Shown here: positions 22,962-32,632 of the stretch, piece after piece
How the letters are laid out: each line of letters starts with the position of its first letter
Numbering within the stretch: position 1 is the stretch's first letter
Assembly (NCBI GenBank): GCA_019096065.1
Contig: JAGUCH010000002.1
Coordinates: forward strand, 11,854,501-11,918,500
Direction: 5' to 3'
DNA length: 64,000 nucleotides
From: Paracyclopina nana
Taxonomy: Eukaryota; Arthropoda; Copepoda; Cyclopoida; Cyclopettidae
Made by a program: the position numbers and the translations under genes
The notes under the pieces: generated by a model
The model's database searches: none
Told to the model about the DNA's origin: nothing
Seen by the model: the letters and a program-made list of their open reading frames with translations, nothing else

Positions 22962-23564
22962 TTATAGAGGTTTTCCTTTTAGTTTCTCGGGGGTACTTAT
23001 CAATCTCCAAGCCAAACTTTGCATGGAGAAAGTTGAAATGACAAAGTAGACCAGAAGCAAGCAAAAAGATACCAAGTTGGCAATGATGAAAGCAGCCTTG
23101 GAATGCTTCATTGCCTCAGCTTGCGTCCACTCCGTGCTAATCCGAATGATGTAACGAAGGCATAGGCTTGTGAGGAGAGCAGCAGCGATGCACTTTGATC
23201 CAACTCCCAAAGTTAGAAGTCTTGGTTGGAGATTGAAGGCTCCAAAAATAGTCAAAAAACTGGAGAGAAGTAGAGTAAAGCAAAGTAGGCAAAGCATCAC
23301 CAATTCATCTTCAATGACTCTTGCTTCGTACATGTAGGCCAAGACAAAGCCATAGTAGTTGTGGGCATGCGGATCTTGGTAGCAAATGTTGGCGTATACC
23401 AATTGTGTCATTGCCAGTAAGATGTCTGTAGTGCTAATTATCAAGGCCATAGATTGCAAAGGTAAGCGTCTGGAACCTTTAAAAAGCAAAGGCTCTATTT
23501 TTGAGGCTAGTTTGCTCGAGTTTTCAGTGGGTTTGTAATATTTGCTAAGCCAAGGACTGTTCAT
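22962..23564 (-). CDS. Unrecognised four-TM membrane protein
   Basis: An intronless frame of 200 residues has four clear hydrophobic segments (about residues 38-60, 90-112, 120-142 and 158-180), short loops and charged ends. The start codon MNSPWLSKYY has A at -3. It lies 89 bases downstream of the PIG-Q stop codon on the same strand, so it may be the second cistron of one transcript or have its own promoter; an AATAAA occurs in the spacer on the minus strand. I recognise no family; the layout resembles small tetraspan proteins in general. Confidence 0.7.
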   Translation of the reverse strand: MNSPWLSKYYKPTENSSKLASKIEPLLFKGSRRLPLQSMALIISTTDILLAMTQLVYANICYQDPHAHNYYGFVLAYMYEARVIEDELVMLCLLCFTLLLSSFLTIFGAFNLQPRLLTLGVGSKCIAAALLTSLCLRYIIRISTEWTQAEAMKHSKAAFIIANLVSFCLLLVYFVISTFSMQSLAWRLISTPEKLKGKPL

Positions 23565-23653
23565 TTTTCGAACAAAGTTTCGCCCACTGCGTTTTCGCAG
23601 AATTTATTTCAATAAATAAATTGAATTTGACAGCTTTTCAAAAATGCTGGCAA

Positions 23654-24454
23654 TCAAATCCATTTTATCGGAATTTCTTCTATTGGTGGCATAGCCAAGT
23701 TGCTCAGAAAATTTGTTAACGCATTCATACTCATGTTGATTGCAGTTAAAACAAATTCAAGCACTTTGAACACAGCAAAATACATCAGCGTAGTTGGGTA
23801 TAGGAAGAGCAATATGGTGAAAGCCAATGTCCCTAAAAACAACTGATCCACGTTGTTTGAGCTTGAATCAACCCTGTCTCTCAATGGGTTGTACTTTTTC
23901 CCCCGAAACAACCTCCATAGGCTCATCAGTCCATGCGATTGGCTCACAAACAGCCTCCTTGCATAAGCGTAAAAGCAATGAATGTGAAAGGTGATGATGT
24001 TGAATGCATCTTGTATCACGCAGAGTTGCAAGCAAAGGCCCATTTTAGACAGTGCTTCAAGACAATAGTTCGTAAGGAAATGGGAGACATGTGGAGTTGT
24101 CACGTGTAGAAAAGTCACCCACAAATGGATGTGGTAAAGGAAAAATTTTCCCAAGCACATGCTGAGTACACTGTTCAGTTTGAGTCCAGCAGGAGCTCCC
24201 ATTAGCCATGTGATGAGTTTTCGTAAGCTTAGAACCACCTCGTCTGCACCTAATAGAGCAACGTCTGCCAACTTGTCGGCATCTGCTTCATTTCTGACGG
24301 CTTCTGAGGCTACGAAGCCCAGCACAAGATCTACCATGATCCAAAACAAGAGCCGAAATGATGCCTCACTTTTGACATTCCGAATTTGACCGAGTCTCTT
24401 TAGAAAGTATTGGCCTGTATAAGAGGCTCTCACAATTTTCAGCAGCGCTTCCAT
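23654..24454 (-). CDS. PIGQ: PIG-Q/Gpi1, GPI-GlcNAc transferase subunit (short form)
   Basis: A single-exon frame of 266 residues matches the Gpi1 domain. The diagnostic stretch is LITWLMGAPAGLKLN followed by LGKFFLYHIHLW, then several hydrophobic helices. PIG-Q is a subunit of the ER-membrane GPI-N-acetylglucosaminyltransferase that makes the first GPI intermediate, GlcNAc-PI. Characterised members are 580-760 residues with a long N-terminal half, which is absent here. The region 24455-24788 up to the divergent LRRC40 gene offers no obvious missing exon, so this is a genuinely short protein, a partial gene, or one with a distant exon. ATG 24454 is the only good start. Confidence 0.8.
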   Translation of the reverse strand: MEALLKIVRASYTGQYFLKRLGQIRNVKSEASFRLLFWIMVDLVLGFVASEAVRNEADADKLADVALLGADEVVLSLRKLITWLMGAPAGLKLNSVLSMCLGKFFLYHIHLWVTFLHVTTPHVSHFLTNYCLEALSKMGLCLQLCVIQDAFNIITFHIHCFYAYARRLFVSQSHGLMSLWRLFRGKKYNPLRDRVDSSSNNVDQLFLGTLAFTILLFLYPTTLMYFAVFKVLEFVLTAINMSMNALTNFLSNLAMPPIEEIPIKWI

Positions 24455-24788
24455 GGCTATAACATAGCTAATTAGTGCATTTTCTGTGGTTAAGAAAACT
24501 GATTAAGATAACAAGAAGTGAGCACATAAATTTTAGGCTTTTATAAAAACTCTAAATCATTGCATCAAGTGAATGAGCTAAAATTATGAAAGGCAATTAA
24601 GAAGGATACGTTTTAAAATTATATGCCATGATTAACAAAGCTCCATTTATACGAGAAAAAATGCTCTTTTTCCGATGTTTTACCGATTGGTAAGTAGGTC
24701 GACGCATTTCGAACTGTCATAGTTCGATCCGCGACAGCTGACAAATATTGACGCATCAACAACAACAACCTCAACGGATTGACGCAAA
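24455..24788. promoter_or_regulatory. Bidirectional 5' region of PIG-Q and LRRC40
   Basis: The 334 bases between the two divergent start codons are AT-rich and hold no other gene. Promoter elements for both genes must lie here unless a 5' UTR intron exists. No TATA box in a convincing position was found. Confidence 0.5.
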
Positions 24789-27380
24789 ATGTCAAGCAAA
24801 CTAGGGATCAAGGCAACGGAGTCGGCTCGGGGGAAATCTTCAAGTTTGAGCAGCCCATCAACCACTCCAAGGAAAGCCGGTATTCGCACAGAAGTTTCTG
24901 GTGGGCCGAATTCACCCAGACAAGGCCTCAGAACAAAGGCTGGCGATGAGAAAGCCGTAAGCAATAAACGTCCCCCCCACCCAACTGCTGCTACTGCTAT
25001 AGCCAAATCAAAAGTCAATTCGGCCATGTCCAAGTCTCTTGTAATGAGTGGATCAAATAGTAAGCCAAAGCCCGAAATGAGCTTAGTACCCAAGGTAGCT
25101 TCTACCGGTGACAAGGCAAAGTCTACCGCCTCAATGAGTAGATCAGTACACGGTAGCCTAAGTCAAGGGTCGTCTTTACCTAAGAGGAATGTGGCCTCTT
25201 CTAAAGAGGACCCAGCCAAGAATGGAAAGAGTAAAAATGAAGATTCAACAAAGCCAAACTCATCAGCCATGAGCAAGTCATTGCATGGTAGCTTAAGCCA
25301 AGGAACATCCGCAACAAAAAGAAATGTGAGCTCTCCACGGGAAGAGCCAGCCAAAAACGGCAAGAGCAAAAGTCCTGAAAATTCGGAAAATGGAGCAGCA
25401 GCACTCAACTCCCCTAGGAATGCAAGGGCTGGACATTGCAATGTGGAAAATGGACGTCAAATGGCTGCAGAAGTTGCTACCACCAAGAAGTCTGTAAAAC
25501 CTGTAGCTAAACCTCGACTAACTGCCGCTGCTCCGAAAATTGCCAAGAGACCCCAACCAGTTCGTAACGATGCAGAAGAGGAAACCGAAGAAGAGGATCC
25601 TGGTGAAGTAATTCATGCTGCGATTCTGAAGCAAACTCGACAAACGGGTAGCTTGAATTTGTCTGGTCGTGGTCTCAGTGTGATTCCAGCCCAAGTTTGG
25701 GGCCTTAATGAGCCAGATGAAAACGATTCAAAGCAAGGACTTCTCATGGACAAAGTAGACGAAGAACGCTGGTGGGATCGAGTTGACCTCACTAAACTGA
25801 TTCTTGCATCAAACCAAATTTCAAAAGTATCTCCGAGAATCAAGAGCTTGGTAACCTTGCAGATTTTGGACTTACACGACAATAACCTTGGTAGTTTACC
25901 TGAAGAAATAGGCGAGCTTGTGAATCTGACCAAATTGAATGCTAGCCATAACAAGCTATCTTTCCTCCCATCTGGGTTATTTAACCTGAGCAACTTGAGG
26001 TTTTTAAACCTTGCCCACAACGAGATCAATGAGATTCACCAAGATATGGGTACCTTGCATCTGCTCGAGACAATCGACCTAGCCCACAACAAGCTGATTG
26101 AATTGCCATCGAGCTTGGCTTGTCTTTCAAAAGTCACAAATTTCAACGCCAGCCATAATATCCTCGAGTCCATTCCCCACGAGATTTCATTTCTGCGAGC
26201 CCTCAACTGCTTGGAGCTCAGCCACAACAACATCAGCGAGCTACCAGAGTCCGTTGAGGATCTGCACAATCTTGAGAGGCTGTATTTGCAGCACAACAAG
26301 TTAAAAGTGATGCCCACCCTGAGAAATTGCCAACACCTCAAGGAGATCTATTTGGGATTCAACTGCATTCAAGAGGTGACCGATGTTGACCTGGAGAATA
26401 TGCCCAACATTAAATTATTGGATTTGAGAGACAATCAGATTCCATCTTTGCCCGATGAAATCATCAACCTGCAAGGATTAGAAAGGCTGGATGTGAGCAG
26501 CAACAACCTCACTACTTTGCCTTTCACTTTGGGCACACTCCCTCATTTGAAGTCTTTGCAAGTTGATGGAAATCCCATGAAGGCCATCAGGAGAGATATA
26601 ATAGCTAGAGGAACCACAGGGCTGCTTAAGTACTTGAAATCACGCATTGACGAGGAAGAACTTAACCGGTTACGGGATAAAGGCCAAGTGAGCCCAGTGC
26701 CCTCAATTTGTGGAAGCCCTCCAATCCCAGATAAATTTGTCATGAAATCGGCTCAGGTGATGAAATTGACTGGGAAGGACCTCAATTGTCTGCCCAAAGA
26801 AGCAGTTGACAATGCCATCGAGGCTGAAGTTACCGGTGTGGATTTGAGCAAAAATCAATTTTCCAAATTCCCCGCGACATTAGAGCCCCTCATGTCCTCC
26901 TTGTTTGAGTTGAACTTGTCTTCAAATCGTCTGGAAGATATTCCCTCCTCGCTCATCGGACTTGGAGCAAATCTCCAGTATCTGAACGTAGCCAACAACA
27001 AGATAGCAATGTTGCCCCCTGAAATTGGACTTTTAGTAAACCTTCGAGAAATTTGCCTTAATTGCAATCGTCTGAGTGAGATTCCAGCCTGTCTGTATGG
27101 CTGTGCCAAACTGGAAACGATCATGATTAGCGACAATCGCATTCAAGCCATTGATGTGGATGGGCTGAAAAAGTTGACCAAACTTTCTGTTCTGGACGTA
27201 GGAAATAACAACATTGGCACCGTTCCACCCGAACTAGGTCTTCTGACCAACCTGAGGTCGTTGACGCTTGATGGAAACGCCTTCAGGGTACCTCGACCTC
27301 AAATTCTAGTCAAAGGAACTGAATCAGTTCTGGCCTACCTGAGAGATCGGATCCCCAGGAGTTCTGAAGGGGACTCATAA
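24789..27380 (+). CDS. LRRC40: LRRC40-like leucine-rich repeat protein
   Basis: A single-exon frame of 863 residues. Residues from about 290 onward are leucine-rich repeats of the LxxLxLxxNxLxxLPxxI type (for example LQILDLHDNNLGSLPEEI), with a short insert after RIDEEELNRLRDKG and a second LRR block to the end, the order seen in LRRC40 (about 600 residues in vertebrates). Residues 1-285 are an added low-complexity S/K/P-rich region containing two tandem copies (about 116-158 and 160-205) built on SxSxHGSLSQG and KRNV..S.EEPAKNGKSK. Molecular function of LRRC40 is not well defined; LRRs imply protein binding. No signal peptide is seen. A poly(A) signal follows at 27456. Confidence 0.85.
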   Translation: MSSKLGIKATESARGKSSSLSSPSTTPRKAGIRTEVSGGPNSPRQGLRTKAGDEKAVSNKRPPHPTAATAIAKSKVNSAMSKSLVMSGSNSKPKPEMSLVPKVASTGDKAKSTASMSRSVHGSLSQGSSLPKRNVASSKEDPAKNGKSKNEDSTKPNSSAMSKSLHGSLSQGTSATKRNVSSPREEPAKNGKSKSPENSENGAAALNSPRNARAGHCNVENGRQMAAEVATTKKSVKPVAKPRLTAAAPKIAKRPQPVRNDAEEETEEEDPGEVIHAAILKQTRQTGSLNLSGRGLSVIPAQVWGLNEPDENDSKQGLLMDKVDEERWWDRVDLTKLILASNQISKVSPRIKSLVTLQILDLHDNNLGSLPEEIGELVNLTKLNASHNKLSFLPSGLFNLSNLRFLNLAHNEINEIHQDMGTLHLLETIDLAHNKLIELPSSLACLSKVTNFNASHNILESIPHEISFLRALNCLELSHNNISELPESVEDLHNLERLYLQHNKLKVMPTLRNCQHLKEIYLGFNCIQEVTDVDLENMPNIKLLDLRDNQIPSLPDEIINLQGLERLDVSSNNLTTLPFTLGTLPHLKSLQVDGNPMKAIRRDIIARGTTGLLKYLKSRIDEEELNRLRDKGQVSPVPSICGSPPIPDKFVMKSAQVMKLTGKDLNCLPKEAVDNAIEAEVTGVDLSKNQFSKFPATLEPLMSSLFELNLSSNRLEDIPSSLIGLGANLQYLNVANNKIAMLPPEIGLLVNLREICLNCNRLSEIPACLYGCAKLETIMISDNRIQAIDVDGLKKLTKLSVLDVGNNNIGTVPPELGLLTNLRSLTLDGNAFRVPRPQILVKGTESVLAYLRDRIPRSSEGDS

Positions 27381-27455
27381 ATAAATGCTCTTTTTCCCCT
27401 TAGATGTGCACAAAGTAGAAATTTAATTATTCTCCTTTTAAAATATAGTAAGTGT

Positions 27456-27461
27456 AATAAA
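27456..27461 (+). terminator. Poly(A) signal of LRRC40
   Basis: AATAAA is 76 bases after the LRRC40 stop and 84 bases before the convergent zinc-finger gene's stop codon. Confidence 0.6.
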
Positions 27462-27544
27462 GAAAACATTCAACGAAATTTTTATATTACACAAGTGAAT
27501 ATATTTGCATTTCGCATGATTTACGTACATGGAGATAAAAAGAA

Positions 27545-29642
27545 TTACTCTTGAGAGGGCTCCTCTTGTGCGTTGCTCTCCTCGGCTTCCTGCGCATCTT
27601 CCTCTTCGTTGTTGGATTTTTGTACAAATTGAACCTTTTGCTCACCACCTTCATGATGTATAGTAAAACTGCCTTTGCTATCTTCTTGAGACGCAACGAC
27701 AATGTATCCCGAGTTCTCCCCATCTCCATCCCCATCTCCATGAGTGAGGACAAACGTGCCTCTTTGAGAGGATCCGTCTGGCATTTGTAAGCTGATGTAT
27801 TGGTCCTCGTGGTGCTCATTGTTGGTGTCGGACACAATCATTTCATTGCCCTCTCCATCATTGTCGCCGCCACTTGAATTGGCCTGCATGATGGTCATGC
27901 CATGATGGCCGCCTTGTCCAACCATTTGCTGCAACTGACTTGGGTCGACCACAATCAGACCCTGAGACTGGTCGAATTCGTCCGATTGAATGACAACAAT
28001 CATATCTTGGCCGTTGGAGTCGACGAGCGAAGCAGCTGCATCGGAGCCCAACACGATGGTTTGCGTTCCTTCATTCTCGCCATCCTCACCCTCGTGGGTC
28101 ATGACGAATTGAACTTGTTGCTGCTCGTTGCTGCCTTCTTCCTCCATGCCCTCGTTGGCGCCAGACTCGACTGCCACATACTCCCCAGACTTGAGCTCCT
28201 CCTTGAGATTTTCACCCTTCATCTTCTTAACCTTAGGAGAGGCTGGAGTCTTGGTGGGCATGTCCAAGTGGAACAAATGCTCCCTGCGAATATGCAGCTT
28301 GAGATCAATGTGGGAGGAGAAGGATCGCCAACAGTGAAGGCAAAGGAAGGGAAGCTCTCCGGTGTGCAACAGCAAGTGATGCTTCAGCCCAATGGGTACC
28401 TTGAAAGCTGTGTCGCACTCCGGACAGACCTTGTTTTTGGCATTGCCATCCGGGTCCGTCATATGGCAAAGACTGTGAAACATGATCTCGTATCGCCAGC
28501 CAAACTTTCGGTCACACTGGTCGCAAGGCAGCTCTCCGTTGCTGGGAGTTCGATCCCAATCGACTCCCCGAACCAGGCCATCTCCCAAGTGAAATTCATA
28601 ATTCATTTCCCACTCTTTCATTCCCTTAGGCCTGAAATCGTTATAGTCGACACGTTCGCGTTTCCTCTCTTCCCTCTTGCGCCTATTCTCCTCTCGCGTT
28701 CGTTCCCTCTCCGCTCTCTCCTGTTCCTTTTGGAGACGTTCCATTGCTTGGACCTCCCTCTCTTCAGCAACGATCTGCTGATGATCATCAAGGATGTGCT
28801 GATGAACAGCAATGACGCTCGGAAAAACTTCGCCACAATGAGGACATTTGTTGCCCTTGATGGTGTTGTCTTCATGCTTTTTCTTCATATGCGTCCTCAA
28901 ATTAGCAGGTTGGGTGAACCTACATTAAAATCGCAATAGTAAGAATATTCTAAAATAACACACTTGGCAAATTGTACCTATTTCCACATTGGGCACACTG
29001 GAAAGGCTTTTCTCCTGTGTGAACCACAACGTGATGGAGTAGCGCTTGACGGGTGGTGAACTTTTTACCACACACAGAACAAATGAGGAGCTTTTCTCCA
29101 GTGTGGAGCCTCTTGTGCTGAGCCAAATCTCGCTTCCATTGGAAGCCACGACCACACTCCTCGCACTTGTACGCTGATGAATCAAGTCGCACTTTCTGCA
29201 ATTAAACGGAAAAATGACCCAAACATCAATCAGAAATTAAAATAAATATTACTTCTTTGAAATGCATCACTAAATGCCGCCTCAACTCCCATGGCCAATT
29301 CCACACTTTGCTGCACTTAGGGCAAGGAAATTGGTTTTTGGCACGACTCTTTTTGCGCTCGGGCTCTTGCTTCACTTTGCAATCGACCATGCCGTTTGAC
29401 ACCTCCGAATAGTGGCTGGCTTCCATCCGGACAGTGTTCGAGTCGGATCGGTTGGGGTCATTTTCATCCTCACTCTCCTCCTCGACATCTGACGCCACAT
29501 CCTCGGCGAACTCGTCGGCCGGAGTGTTCCATTGAAAAGTCTCCTTCTTCTCGACATCCTCGCCAGCCTCCTCGGCCTCGGCGTTGTCCTCGGAGCCTTC
29601 TTCAGGATCGGCAATTGGTTCCTCAACGGCAACCTCGCTCAT
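27545..29642 (-). CDS. C2H2 zinc-finger protein with acidic N-terminus
   Basis: Three exons (29253-29642, 28978-29195, 27545-28919) give 660 residues. The N-terminal 90 residues are E/D-rich. Eight C2H2 fingers follow: FPCPKCSKVWNW..., YKCEECGRGFQW..., LICSVCGKKF..., FQCAQCGNRF (split by intron 2), NKCPHCGEVF..., LPCDQCDRKF..., KVCPECDTAF... and FLCLHCWRSF.... Two TGEK linkers join fingers 2-4, indicating sequence-specific DNA binding. A charged E/R helix separates fingers 5 and 6, and the C-terminal 200 residues are Q/G/D/E-rich, as in activation regions. It is probably a nuclear transcription factor; I cannot assign an orthologue. Confidence 0.85.
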
Positions 29643-30602
29643 TCTGGAGAGAGAGGTTGATGACGCTTCTTATTCACGCAATCTACCCCGAGGGACGCAA
29701 TCTCGACGGAGCCTAACACTCAACCCAGATTAGACGGTTGGCAGGCAAACTGAGGCCGCTGGCAGTGACACGACCGAAAATGAGTCAAGTGGAGGCGACA
29801 CGAGGCTTTTGCACTTATTTATCCGCAATGGCGGAGATTTTGACTCAAGGGAAGCCTTCCCACAAGCCGGCCAGGCGTCTCTCTTCAGAAACCTTTCCTT
29901 CAAAATCATCCTCTATATCACTCGTTTTCACTCTCATTTTGCTTGTAAAAGCCACATGTGCTCATTTCGTGAGAAAAAAGTGCGTCTGGGAACACTTCAT
30001 TTGCTGGCTTCGCGCACCTACTTGATTTTCGGCTTTTTTGTTATGAAGTTGAGCGTCAAGTGCAGAGCAATCTTTATCACTGAACAGAGCTCACAAATCA
30101 AACTTTCATAAGTTTCATTCTGTTAATGTCAATCTGTTTCTGTCGCAAATTCACTACATGTAACCGTAATTTCATATCCTTTAACATGTAACCGTAATTT
30201 CATATCCTTTATGAAACATGTTCATATCTGTCTCGGGGATTTAGAAGACAAACAAAAAGGCAGTCACAGAGACTGGCAAATAATATTAATGATATGTGGT
30301 ACTTTGGCTGGAAAAATTTACTAAAGCAAATAACGTGGTCATTACAATAGAATTCTTTAAGGGCCCTCTTTACAAATGTCATATTTTCAATACTGAGTAA
30401 AACACTGAGATTCTCTGTCGAAATTTACGCTTAGCTGCTCGCTCGCCCGGCACGCAAAATAGTTCCCAGTTTATTATTGTCACGCACAGTTTTCATTTTG
30501 GCTTTTTTGCAAAATGGTTGGCAAAATCAGCATGGCAGGAACCTGTAATTTTCTAATTTTGACTCAGTATCTCAAATCTCTATCTCACTCGGTAGTCATT
30601 TT
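29643..30602. other. Intergenic region between zinc-finger gene and hAT MITE
   Basis: No gene is supported. The first 100 bases likely contain the zinc-finger gene's promoter. Short plus-strand frames between 29738 and 30111 have no motif. A 28-bp tandem duplication lies at 30156-30211. Confidence 0.5.
30156..30211. repeat. 28-bp tandem duplication
   Basis: The unit ACATGTAACCGTAATTTCAT plus TATCCTTTA-like sequence is present twice head to tail, starting at 30156 and 30184. Confidence 0.85.
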
Positions 30603-31076
30603 AGACTTTACAGAGACTTATATTTTAAGAGAAGTGCATTAGTGATGACGTCATAGGGTGCGTTATGTACGTAGTGGTCACGCTCCAAAAGAGACAATAA
30701 TAAACCCTCGGCGCTGGCTGACTTCATCTGGGCTAGGGCAGACTTTTGATTCGTCATATCTCCAAAAGTATTCATTTGAGCCCAAATGGTGCTTTTATTC
30801 TCAATTCTAATTAGATCAAAATATATTGTTTCTATTACAAGTATTTTTGAAGTTCTTATTGAAAATTTCAATATTAGTAAAAAGCTTAATAAAAATTCAC
30901 GGCTGATTCATAGTTACCAGAAATTGAAAACAAAGGATAAAGTCTTTTTGGCATTTTTTGGTATTAATTGCGCTATAGATAGCGCTAGACAGTAGAACGA
31001 TTTAGTGCGTGACCACTACCTGCAATGTTTACATTTCATCAGCACTTCTCTTAAAATATAAGTCTCTGAGACTTTA
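30603..31076. mobile_element. hAT-type MITE (458 bp) upstream of MED15
   Basis: The element spans 30611-31068. Its first 27 bases, starting CAGAGACTTATATTTTAAG, are repeated exactly in inverse at the end (..TTAAAATATAAGTCTCTG). It is flanked by the 8-bp direct repeat AGACTTTA at 30603-30610 and 31069-31076, as expected for hAT. It encodes no transposase. Its right end is 58 bases from the first MED15 codon identified. Confidence 0.92.
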
Positions 31077-31134
31077 CTAATTTGAGAAATCTCCTGAAGA
31101 ATTGGCCATATTACGCTTATTGGTGGTTGTCAAT

Positions 31135-32530
31135 ATGCAACAGCAGCCCAACATGAATCCCATGATGAGGGTAAGCATTTTTGGCCTGTATCTTTGGATA
31201 AGAGCATATTTAATTTTGGGATTTCTAGGGGATGCACCCTAATGCCAATGTCAGCCAGCTTCAACAGAGGCTCACTCAGCAAAGGATGGGGGTGGTGAAT
31301 GCAGGTCCACCCATGCAACCTCGACCGGGGATGATGCCTGGGGTAAGCTCAAACCTTTTTTCCATATCATCAAGCATTACGCTAATGACCACCTTTTGCT
31401 CTCAGGTGAACAGAATGCCCATGCAGCAACACGGCTCCGGAATGCCCATGGTTCGCGGAGCTGCTGCTCCCATGTATTCCATCAGCTCCAGCCCTCAAAT
31501 GGTCCAAGTAAACTCTCCAGCCATGATGATGGCCGGCCAATCTCCCATGGGTGGCCATTTCGTTCCCTCGCCGCAACAGGCCAATGTCCTCTCTCCCGGA
31601 GGCCAACGTATGGGCATGGCACCTTCGCCTCAGTCCACTTCAATCAGGACGCCGCAAAATGCTGAAATGAACCAACAGCAACAACCAGAGGACCAAGCCT
31701 ACCTGGAGAAGGTCCGACAGCTCAGCAAATACATTGACCCTCTCCGCAAAATGATTGCCAAGATTGGCAACGAGGACCAGGACAAGCTCGGCAAAATGAA
31801 GAAGCTTCTGGACATCCTATCCAATCCCACCAAAAGATTGGCATATGATGTTCTCCTAAGGTGCGAGTCGGTGCTGGAGCACATGATTCGAGAAGTTCCC
31901 ACGGAGGAAGAGACGTCCTCTGTCAACCCTCTCCTAGATGCAATCATCAAGCTGAAGAACCACAGGATGGCTTCTTCGAACCAGGTTCTCAACCATACAC
32001 TCCATAGGACCTTTGGGCCACCTCTGGAGGCCATTGGGGGAGCTGAAATGTCCCTGCCGCCACCTGTCAAGCGCCGAAAAAGGTGTGCTGATGTTGGAAA
32101 GGAGGTTGGCTCAAGCTCGGAGAGTGAGCTGCCGGATTACATACAAGGTGAAGTAGCTCATCTCCATTCTCGTTTCAAAGTTTCCCTTGACCCGTCTCAG
32201 GCCCCCCTACTCCCCTACGATTCAATTCACTTGTTTTGCCACTTGGAGGACCGCGATCTTCCTGCCGTTCCCCCCATCAGTGTGACGTTAGCTCCCAACT
32301 ACCCGGACGAGTCCTCGCCGGAGGTGAATGACAACGAGGAGGAATACGATGCGTCCCCGTTCTTACGTAACGTGAGACAGGCTTTGCTGTCAAGGATACG
32401 CAAAATGGCCACTCGCCATTCCTTGACTCAACTCCTCACGGCTTGGGAAATGGCTGTGCGATCGGCTTGCTCGTACAAAAGCAAGCCCGAGATCAATTCA
32501 GCGCTCTGCACTTCTCCTCTAGCGACGTGA
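31135..32530 (+). CDS. MED15: Mediator subunit MED15 (KIX domain not found)
   Basis: Three exons (31135-31170, 31229-31342, 31406-32530) give about 424 residues. The first 130 residues are M/Q/P-rich. From EDQAYLEKVRQLSKYIDPLR to the end matches the conserved MED15 C-terminal region: the coiled segment around MKKLLDILSNP, a basic stretch VKRRKR, then QGEVAHL followed by HLEDRDLPAVPP and LLTAWEMAVRSAC. MED15 is a tail-module subunit that recruits Mediator to activators. The N-terminal KIX activator-binding domain normally begins the protein but is not encoded anywhere between 29643 and 31135. Either it lies on an exon further upstream or it has been lost. The ATG at 31135 may be internal. Confidence 0.8.
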
Positions 32531-32632
32531 CAATAATTTATTTCGAAGATATCCTTCAGCAGAGGCGAGGATTTTCAATTCATCATCATAAATAACGGGA
32601 AAATATAGAGAGACTGTTGCTGATGAAAATGC

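Noticed and set aside
27902-28939. 345-residue plus-strand frame
   Set aside because: It is antisense to the zinc-finger gene, whose C2H2 motifs and splice sites are unambiguous.
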